Shown here: positions 1 to 6,643 of the stretch, piece by piece
How the letters are laid out: every line of letters begins with the position of its first letter
Numbering within the stretch: position 1 is the first letter of the stretch
NCBI GenBank assembly: GCA_029779385.1
Contig: JAKPAQ010000676.1
Span: forward strand, 1-6,643
Direction of reading: 5' to 3'
Origin: Actinomycetes bacterium
GTDB taxonomy: Bacteria > Actinomycetota > Actinomycetes > Propionibacteriales > Nocardioidaceae
Length of the DNA stretch: 6,643 bases
The notes under the pieces: model-generated
What the model saw: only the letters and a program-made list of their open reading frames with translations
The model's database searches: none
What the model was told of the DNA's origin: nothing
Position numbers and translations under genes: made by a program

Positions 1-314
1 CGCGAACCTTGACCGGTTATGAGGCTTGGATTACCGGGGTTCGCCGCGACGAAAGCCCACTTCGCGCAGACACCCCGGTGGTCACCTGGGACGAAAAGAA
101 CGGCCTAGTCAAAATCAACCCGCTGGTCGATTGGTCGTTCGATGACCTGCTCGCCTACAGCCAAGAGCACGACATCATCATCAATCCCCTAGTCAACGAC
201 GGCTACCCGTCGATTGGCTGCGCCCCCTGCACCCGCAAGGTGGCACCGGGTGAAGATCCCCGTTCAGGCCGCTGGGCCGGATTCAACAAATCGGAGTGTG
301 GTCTGCACACATGA
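1..314 (+). CDS. cysH: Adenosine 5'-phosphosulfate (APS) reductase, C-terminal part (5' end outside window)
   Basis: Cytoplasmic enzyme that reduces APS to sulphite and AMP using thioredoxin. The reading frame (first full codon at position 3) is open to the window edge, and about 103 residues of a protein of roughly 230-250 are present. Visible are the substrate-binding stretch GYEAWITGVRRDES, the second cysteine pair GCAPCTR (Cys codons at 219-221 and 228-230), DPRSGRW, and the C-terminal ECGLHT whose Cys (297-299) forms the thiosulphonate intermediate. The CxxC pair is known to ligand a [4Fe-4S] cluster in APS-specific enzymes and is absent from PAPS reductases of the E. coli type, so APS is the likely substrate. 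The partner CysCys pair should lie a dozen or so residues upstream of the window. The stop codon overlaps the cysD start (ATGA, 311-314), which places it first among the visible genes of a cysHDNG operon. Confidence 0.95.
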   Translation, partial: RTLTGYEAWITGVRRDESPLRADTPVVTWDEKNGLVKINPLVDWSFDDLLAYSQEHDIIINPLVNDGYPSIGCAPCTRKVAPGEDPRSGRWAGFNKSECGLHT

Positions 315-1207
315 GTGAACTTTCCCAACTCGAATGGCTCGAGTCCGAAGCGATCCACATCATCCGTGAGGTCGGCTCGGAGTTCGAACGCCCAGTCGTG
401 CTGTTCTCCGGCGGCAAAGACTCCGTCGTCATGTTGCACCTGGCGATCAAGGCCTTCTGGCCGTCGCGAGTGCCGTTCACTTTGTTGCATGTTGACACCG
501 GTCACAACTTCCCCGAAGTGTTGAAGTTCCGTGATGAGACCGTCGAGCGCTACGGCTTGCGCCTCGAGGTCGCTTCGGTGCAGGACTACCTCGACGACGG
601 TCGACTGCGCGAGCGCACCGACGGCACCCGCAACCCACTGCAAACCCAACCGTTGCTGGACGCGATCGGCGAGCACCGCTTCGATGCGGTCTTCGGCGGC
701 GGCCGCCGCGACGAAGAGAAGGCCCGCGCCAAGGAGCGCGTCTTCAGCTTGCGCGACGAGTTCGGTCAGTGGGATCCGCGAAACCAGCGCCCCGAGTTGT
801 GGAACCTCTACAACGGCCGCCACCGCGCCGGCGAACATGTCCGTGTTTTCCCGTTGAGCAACTGGACCGAACTGGACGTTTGGCAGTACATCGCCGCCGA
901 GAAGATCGAACTGCCGCCGCTCTACTACGCCCACGACCGCGAAGTTTTCACCCGCGACGGCATGCTTTTGGCCGTCGGCCCGTACTCGCAGCCGCGCGAA
1001 AACGAAACGGTCGAAACGCGACTTGTTCGCTACCGAACCGTCGGCGACATGTCCTGCACGGGCGCGGTCGCAAGTTCGGCAACTGACGTTGACGCGGTAA
1101 TCGCTGAAGTCGCAGCCACTCGCTTGACCGAGCGCGGGGCCACCCGAGCCGACGATCGCATATCCGAGGCGGCCATGGAAGACCGCAAGAAGGAAGGCTA
1201 CTTCTGA
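311..1207 (+). CDS. cysD: Sulfate adenylyltransferase subunit 2 (ATP sulfurylase small subunit)
   Basis: Catalytic subunit of heterodimeric ATP sulphurylase, which adenylates sulphate to APS and is driven by GTP hydrolysis in CysN. The 298 residues match the usual family length of about 300. The PP-loop SGGKDS at residues 33-38 binds ATP alpha/beta phosphates. Other family signatures are LLHVDTGHNFPEV (58-70), FGGGRRDEEKARAKER (128-143), FPLSNWTELDVWQYI (180-194), and the C-terminal MEDRKKEGYF. I chose ATG 311, which overlaps the cysH stop as ATGA, because the protein then begins MSELSQLEWLESE as in relatives. An in-frame GTG at 296 would add five residues inside cysH. A GGAG at 293-296 is too far away (14 nt) to be a good ribosome site, so translation is probably coupled to cysH. 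All key residues seen are intact. Confidence 0.97.
   Translation: MSELSQLEWLESEAIHIIREVGSEFERPVVLFSGGKDSVVMLHLAIKAFWPSRVPFTLLHVDTGHNFPEVLKFRDETVERYGLRLEVASVQDYLDDGRLRERTDGTRNPLQTQPLLDAIGEHRFDAVFGGGRRDEEKARAKERVFSLRDEFGQWDPRNQRPELWNLYNGRHRAGEHVRVFPLSNWTELDVWQYIAAEKIELPPLYYAHDREVFTRDGMLLAVGPYSQPRENETVETRLVRYRTVGDMSCTGAVASSATDVDAVIAEVAATRLTERGATRADDRISEAAMEDRKKEGYF
1191..1197 (+). promoter_or_regulatory. Ribosome binding site of cysN
   Basis: AGGAAGG lies 9 nt before the cysN ATG at 1207, inside the last codons of cysD (it encodes part of KKEGYF). It supports ATG 1207 as the start and shows that cysN can recruit ribosomes itself as well as through start/stop overlap with cysD. Confidence 0.7.
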
Positions 1208-2481
1208 TGAAGACGCTGCTTCGTTTGGCCACGGCCGGTTCGGTCGATGACGGCAAGTCGACCTTGGTTGGCCGACTGTTGTACGACTCCAAGTCGGTGC
1301 TCGCCGATCAGTTCGACGCCGTCGAACGCGTCAGCCGCGATCGCGGCCTCGAAACCGCCGACCTCGCGCTGCTGACCGACGGTCTGCGTTCTGAACGCGA
1401 ACAAGGCATCACGATCGATGTGGCCTACCGCTATTTCGCTACCGCGGAGCGGTCGTTCATCCTGGCTGACTGCCCCGGGCACGTCCAGTACACCCGAAAC
1501 ACGGTCACCGGCGCGAGCACCGCGGACGTTGTCGTCGTCTTGGTCGATGCCCGAAATGGGCTGCAGGAGCAGACGAGTCGGCACTTGGCGGTTGCCTCGT
1601 TGCTGCGAGTCCCCCATCTAGTCGTGGTGATCAACAAGATCGATCTGGTCGACTTCAGCCAAGACGTCTACCGTGAAGTTACCGATCAAGTACTAGCTGC
1701 GGCCGCCGCGCTCGGCCTCAGCGATGTCACGACGATTCCGGTTTCGGCGCTCGCCGGGGACAACGTTGTCACCCGGTCGACTCGTACCGACTGGTATGAG
1801 GGTCCGAGCCTGCTTGAACACCTTGAGCAGCTCTCCCCCAAGGGTGATCCGCTCAATGAGGCGTTCCGGTTCCCGGTGCAACTGGTCATCCGCCCGCAGT
1901 CGGCCGCTGACCCGCAGTTTCGCGACTACCGCGGTTACGCCGGGCAGATTTCCGCCGGAACTGTCTCGGTCGGCGACGAAATCACCGTCCTGCCGTCGGG
2001 CCTCACCTCGACAGTCGAAGCGATCGATTTTGCTGGCACGTCACTGTCCACAGCCTTTGCGCCGCAGTCGGTGACCCTACGGTTGAGCGACGACGTCGAC
2101 ATCTCTCGCGGTGACCTGATCGTTGCCGCCACCGATGTTCCGGCGGTCACTCAAGACGTGGAAGGCACCGTCAGTTGGTTGGCCGAACGCCCACTCACCC
2201 CTGGCACCAAGGTGCTGGTCAAACACGGCACGAAAACTGTCCAAGCGATCGTGCGCGCTATCGGCGGTCGACTTGACCTCGACACGGCCACGTTGGTCCC
2301 GGCAGAGCGGCTGGAACTCAATGACATCGGGCACGTGACGCTTCGGCTCGCGTCGGCGATTGCTGCCGAGGAATACGCGAAATCGCGCGGCACCGGCGCA
2401 TTCTTGCTCATCGATGGTCAAGACGGCACCACCCTGGCCGCCGGTATGGTTGGAGACCCACTTCTTTCCGCAAAGGCCTGA
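1207..2481 (+). CDS. cysN: Sulfate adenylyltransferase subunit 1 (ATP sulfurylase GTPase subunit)
   Basis: EF-Tu-like GTPase subunit of ATP sulphurylase; GTP hydrolysis pushes APS synthesis by CysD. The 424 residues carry the full G-domain set: P-loop GSVDDGKST (11-19), switch I GITIDVAYRYF (67-77), DCPGH (88-92), NKIDL (143-147) and SAL (180-182). Beta-barrel domains follow from about 215 onward (FRFPVQLVIRP, then the segment around VLVKHGTKTVQAIV). The protein ends right after domain III (GMVGDPLLSAKA), so there is no fused C-terminal APS kinase (CysC); CysNC fusions run to about 600 residues. This fits an operon that uses APS directly through CysH. The ATG shares one base with the cysD stop (TGATG) and has a good Shine-Dalgarno sequence. 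There is no sign of damage. Confidence 0.97.
   Translation: MKTLLRLATAGSVDDGKSTLVGRLLYDSKSVLADQFDAVERVSRDRGLETADLALLTDGLRSEREQGITIDVAYRYFATAERSFILADCPGHVQYTRNTVTGASTADVVVVLVDARNGLQEQTSRHLAVASLLRVPHLVVVINKIDLVDFSQDVYREVTDQVLAAAAALGLSDVTTIPVSALAGDNVVTRSTRTDWYEGPSLLEHLEQLSPKGDPLNEAFRFPVQLVIRPQSAADPQFRDYRGYAGQISAGTVSVGDEITVLPSGLTSTVEAIDFAGTSLSTAFAPQSVTLRLSDDVDISRGDLIVAATDVPAVTQDVEGTVSWLAERPLTPGTKVLVKHGTKTVQAIVRAIGGRLDLDTATLVPAERLELNDIGHVTLRLASAIAAEEYAKSRGTGAFLLIDGQDGTTLAAGMVGDPLLSAKA
2472..2476 (+). promoter_or_regulatory. Ribosome binding site that decides the cysG TTG start
   Basis: AAAGG, inside the last codons of cysN, sits 7 nt before TTG 2484. It favours this TTG over the next in-frame TTG at 2511, which would remove the first strand of the Rossmann fold region. 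Confidence 0.55.
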
Positions 2482-2483
2482 CT

Positions 2484-3662
2484 TTGACTGGTTTACCGCT
2501 GACCCTGCAATTGGCCAATCGAAAGGTCGTGGTTGTCGGCGGCGGCAAAGTCGCCACCCGTCGCGTCTTCACCTTCGTCGAGGCTGGCGCGAACGTTCAA
2601 GTCATCTCGCCAGCGGTTTCCCAATCGTTGGCCTCGGCCATTGGTCGCGGCGAGGTCAGTTGGACTGATCGCGGCTATCAAACTGGTGATTTGGCCGACG
2701 CGTGGCTGGTGCAGACGGCGACCGGGATCGCTGCGGTCGATGATCAGGTTTTCGCCGATGCTGAAGCAAACCAAATCTTCTGCCTAAAGGGTGGGGACCC
2801 GCAAAAGGCAACCGCTTGGGCGCCGGCCGTGGCCCAGGTTGGCGACGTGACCATCGCGATCAGTGGCGGCGGTGACGCGAAACGCGCGACCGCCTTGCGT
2901 GACGAGGTGGCCGCGGCGCTGCACACCGGCGAACTGCCCCTGCGACATCGCACTCACCGAAAAGGTCAGGTTGCCTTGGTCGGCGGCGGGCCCGGCGATG
3001 CGGGCCTAATTACCGCTCGCGGTCGTCAACTCTTAGCTTCAGCCGACGTGGTCGTAATCGACCGCCTCGCCCCACAAAGCGTGCTGAGTGAACTGGCTGA
3101 CGACGTCGAAGTGATCGACGTGGGTAAACAGCCCGACCACCATCCGATCCCCCAAGAGCAGATAAACGAAATCCTGATCGAACACGCCAAAGCCGGCAAG
3201 ATGGTCGTGCGGCTCAAGGGCGGCGACCCCTACGTCTTTGGTCGCGGCGGCGAGGAACTGATCGCCTGCCGCGAAGCCGGCGTCGAAGTCGAAGTCGTCC
3301 CCGGCGTGACGTCCGCTATTGCGGTGGCGGCGGCGGCCGGAATCCCAGTAACTCACCGCGGGATTTCTCGGGGTTTCAGCGTGGTCACCGGGCACGAGGA
3401 GTTGGCTTCCCTCCCCCGCCGCTCAGACCACACGATCGTGCTGTTGATGGGGGTAAAACGTCTCGGCCAGACCGTCGCCGAAATGATCGCTGCCGGTCAC
3501 GACGAGCAAACGCCGGTGGCCGTGATCGAGCGAGGCTTTTCGCCCACTCAGAAAACCACTATTGGCACGTTGGCAACGATCGCCGAGCTGGCGAGCGAAG
3601 CGAAGTCACCGGCGGTTGTGGTCATCGGCGACGTTGTTCGCCTCGCGCCGACGATTGACTAG
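2484..3662 (+). CDS. cysG: Bifunctional siroheme synthase: precorrin-2 dehydrogenase / uroporphyrinogen-III C-methyltransferase
   Basis: Makes the siroheme precursor for sulphite (or nitrite) reductase: SAM-dependent bis-methylation of uroporphyrinogen III, then NAD-dependent oxidation of precorrin-2. Residues 1-155 are the dehydrogenase domain, with the NAD loop VVVVGGGKVATRR (15-27), the likely catalytic Asp105 in LKGGDP, and ISGGGDAKRATALRDEV (126-142). Residues 160-392 are the methyltransferase, with VGGGPGDAGLITARG (166-180), VVRLKGGDPYVFGRGGEE (241-258), VVPGVTSAIA (271-280), GIPVTHRG (286-293) and TGHE (302-305). At 392 residues it is shorter than E. coli CysG (457). The missing part is the helical dimerisation/chelatase segment between the two domains, as in mycobacterial CysG, so iron insertion may need a separate chelatase. 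The TTG start is 2 nt after the cysN stop. The last 18 codons plus stop overlap the opposite-strand membrane protein gene. Confidence 0.95.
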   Translation: MTGLPLTLQLANRKVVVVGGGKVATRRVFTFVEAGANVQVISPAVSQSLASAIGRGEVSWTDRGYQTGDLADAWLVQTATGIAAVDDQVFADAEANQIFCLKGGDPQKATAWAPAVAQVGDVTIAISGGGDAKRATALRDEVAAALHTGELPLRHRTHRKGQVALVGGGPGDAGLITARGRQLLASADVVVIDRLAPQSVLSELADDVEVIDVGKQPDHHPIPQEQINEILIEHAKAGKMVVRLKGGDPYVFGRGGEELIACREAGVEVEVVPGVTSAIAVAAAAGIPVTHRGISRGFSVVTGHEELASLPRRSDHTIVLLMGVKRLGQTVAEMIAAGHDEQTPVAVIERGFSPTQKTTIGTLATIAELASEAKSPAVVVIGDVVRLAPTID

Positions 3663-4028
3663 CAGCCACCAAAGCCCAACGAACGGCAGAATCAGCGGCA
3701 CATAGCCGTACCCGCTGCCGAAGGTCGACCAAACCGTCGACTCTGGAAACAGTTCGGGATCAAGCGTGGTGAGCAGGCCGATGCCGAGCACGCCGGCCAA
3801 CTCGAACCCGATCGCCCAAGTGGCGACCCGACGGTTGCCGGTCGCAAGTGCCCACGTCGCCAAAATGTAGACAACGCCGGCGACGGCGGACAGTCCATAC
3901 GCCAGCGGTGCCTCGTCGGCTTTGGAGACAAGTTGATAAATCGACCGTGCGGTCGCCGAGATCGCGAACACGGCGTACACCGCGACAAGCGCGCGACCAA
4001 AACCATACTGAGTGCCTGAATCAGCCAT
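3606..4028 (-). CDS. Small membrane protein of unknown function (140 aa, about four TM helices)
   Basis: I do not recognise a characterised family. The sequence shows four hydrophobic segments: about 10-30 (GFGRALVAVYAVFAISATARS), 43-63, 68-88 and 108-126. The loop after helix 3 reads LDPELFPESTVWSTFGSGYGYVP, and the tail is basic and hydrophilic (NRRREANNVADDHNRR). There is no cleavable signal peptide and no catalytic motif. The start (ATG, complement of 4026-4028) overlaps the stop of the upstream membrane gene by 8 nt, so the two are almost certainly one transcriptional unit with coupled translation; only a weak GGTTGGG precedes the start. The 3' end runs 57 nt into cysG on the other strand. 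The pattern resembles conserved actinobacterial integral membrane proteins annotated only as hypothetical; this is an impression from memory, not a search. Confidence 0.85.
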   Translation of the reverse strand: MADSGTQYGFGRALVAVYAVFAISATARSIYQLVSKADEAPLAYGLSAVAGVVYILATWALATGNRRVATWAIGFELAGVLGIGLLTTLDPELFPESTVWSTFGSGYGYVPLILPFVGLWWLLVNRRREANNVADDHNRR

Positions 4029-4383
4029 GTCCCAACCAAATCTGGTGTGTGCGAATCATCAAAATAGAAACCGTGAACATCGCGACCGCGACCACGCCGG
4101 TCCCCCAGCGTGACTTGTCGCCGATCCCCCAGAAGACGGCCAACGGCGGAATCAGCACCGTCGTAACCAAGTAAGAAAGGTAGAGGCCACGCTGCACGTC
4201 CGTGGGCGCTGAACCGACCGCGATGATCCCCCAAACCAACGCCACCACAAGCAATACCTCAAGCAACGCGATCGCGTAAAAAAGCGGATTGCTGAACTGG
4301 TACGACTTGACGGTATGCCAACTCGCGAAGATCCCAACGACTAGCGCTAGGACGGAGATCACGTAAACAAATACATCGGACAT
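4021..4383 (-). CDS. Small membrane protein of unknown function (120 aa, four TM helices)
   Basis: Family not recognised. Four strongly hydrophobic segments are visible at about 5-22, 33-57, 68-87 and 94-111. They are joined by short loops (HTVKSYQFSN between 1 and 2, SAPTDVQRG between 2 and 3, GDKSRW between 3 and 4), and the end is RTHQIWLGHG. It is probably an inner-membrane protein with no soluble domain. It is the first gene of a two-gene minus-strand unit with the 140-residue membrane protein (8-nt overlap). The ATG (complement of 4381-4383) lies in a CATG shared with a possible upstream start of the divergent hydrolase. No strong Shine-Dalgarno is visible. A promoter could lie in the 4405-4420 inverted repeat, which would give a 5' leader of about 20 nt. 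Confidence 0.85.
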   Translation of the reverse strand: MSDVFVYVISVLALVVGIFASWHTVKSYQFSNPLFYAIALLEVLLVVALVWGIIAVGSAPTDVQRGLYLSYLVTTVLIPPLAVFWGIGDKSRWGTGVVAVAMFTVSILMIRTHQIWLGHG

Positions 4384-4404
4384 GTCATCGCCGAGTGTTT
4401 CACG

Positions 4405-4420
4405 CGGGCATAATTGCCCG
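4405..4420. promoter_or_regulatory. Inverted repeat with AT core between divergent genes; candidate shared -10 / operator
   Basis: CGGGCATAATTGCCCG has perfect 6-bp arms (CGGGCA/TGCCCG) around TAAT, in the only intergenic gap of the window. On the + strand, CATAAT (4409-4414) is a -10-like hexamer whose last T is exactly at -7 relative to the GTG at 4421. That fits a leaderless mRNA beginning with the start codon. On the - strand, AATTAT (4415 down to 4410) could be the -10 of the membrane protein genes, with transcription from about 4403. No clear -35 is seen on either side. The repeat itself is directly visible; the promoter and operator roles are inference. Confidence 0.45.
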
Positions 4421-5157
4421 GTGACTACCCCAACAGTGCTGATCGCGCCGGCGATGGCCGTTCCGTCGAAGTTCTATGCGCCGCTGGTGGCCGCATTCGA
4501 CGAGCACGGCTGGCACGCGCGCGCACTGACGCGGCGCGGCTTCGAGCCCGACGCGCCCAAAGCGTCTCGCGAACACGACTGGTCTTTCGCCGACGAAATC
4601 GCCGACACCCAAGCGGCCGTGGACGCAGCAAGGGCCGACCGACCCGAAAGTCCGGTGGTCCTGCTCGGGCACAGTCTCGGTGGCCAACTTTCTGGCGGAG
4701 TCCAAGTCGGGCCGAGGCCCGCAGACGGACTTGTCCTCGTCGGCTCCTCACTCCCCCATATGGTGCACTACCGAAAGACCGGGATCGGCCTTGGCGTAAT
4801 GGCCGCAACAATCCCGATCGTCACCCGGGTTCTGGGCCACGTGCCCAAGCCGTGGTTCGGTGCACCGGGAGCAAGAACGCTCATGTCCGAGTGGGGCCGG
4901 ATGGTTTGGGACGGCACTCCCCCATACGAGATCGAACAACGCGCCCAAAAGCCGACGTTGGCTGTTCACTTGGCCGGCGACAGTTTCTCGGTGCCGGCCG
5001 CCGCTCGGCGGTTCGAGCGAATGATCGTCGAACCGCACGCACTCACCCGCTGGCGATACACGCGCGGGTTGACCCCGCCAGGGGGATCAACCCACCACGT
5101 GTTCTGGGTGCGCCACCCAGACCGAGTCGTCAAACAGATCGTCGACTGGTGGTCCGA

Positions 5158-6643
<1,486 letters not shown>

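Noticed and set aside
296..310. GTG 296 as the start of cysD
   Set aside because: It has no Shine-Dalgarno sequence and adds five residues (MWSAH) overlapping the catalytic end of cysH. ATG 311 gives the expected N-terminus and a standard ATGA coupling.
203..934. 243-codon minus-strand open frame opposite cysH/cysD
   Set aside because: It lies wholly antisense to cysH and cysD, which have clear catalytic motifs. The translation has no recognisable domain and is typical of antisense frames in G+C-rich DNA.
3684..3720. Possible hairpin downstream of the cysG stop (CGGCAG ... CTGCCG with nested pairing) as a terminator
   Set aside because: The stem is imperfect with competing pairings, no T-run follows, and the bases encode the GSGYGYVP segment of the minus-strand membrane protein.
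3692..4234. 180-codon minus-strand open frame over both membrane protein genes
   Set aside because: It is an alternate frame of the two membrane genes. It lacks coherent hydrophobic segments and is rich in Arg, Ser and Pro, as expected from an out-of-frame reading.

Overview
The window looks like ordinary chromosomal DNA from a G+C-rich actinobacterium (Actinomycetota). The grounds are GTG and TTG starts, G/C-biased third codon positions, a short two-domain CysG of the mycobacterial/actinobacterial type, an iron-sulphur (APS-type) CysH beside cysD and cysN, and a long single-chain glycine dehydrogenase. No genus can be named from the sequence alone.

Positions 1-3662 (+ strand) hold the distal part of an assimilatory sulphate reduction operon: the 3' end of cysH (APS reductase), cysD and cysN (the two subunits of ATP sulphurylase) and cysG (bifunctional siroheme biosynthesis). 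The genes join without gaps: ATGA overlap, TGATG overlap, then 2 nt before a TTG start. No internal promoter is visible, so the promoter must lie upstream of the window. The pathway logic is sulphate -> APS (CysDN) -> sulphite (CysH). CysG supplies the siroheme precursor for a sulphite reductase that is not in the window.

Positions 3606-4383 (- strand) encode two small four-helix membrane proteins of unknown function. They overlap each other by 8 nt, and the second runs tail-to-tail 57 nt into the end of cysG. A short divergent region (4384-4420) follows, with a perfect 6-bp inverted repeat around an AT-rich core. From there an alpha/beta hydrolase (+) starts, most likely at a GTG directly abutting the repeat.

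Positions 5158-6643 (- strand) carry the C-terminal half of gcvP (glycine decarboxylase P-protein, with its PLP lysine). Its 3' end overlaps the hydrolase by 55 nt. Coding density is essentially complete: the only real intergenic stretch is about 37 nt.

I see no mobile element, CRISPR array, RNA gene, phage gene or defence system. I found no convincing undescribed system. The points most worth a second look are the symmetric divergent promoter candidate at 4405-4420, the paired unknown membrane proteins, and the two long convergent coding overlaps.
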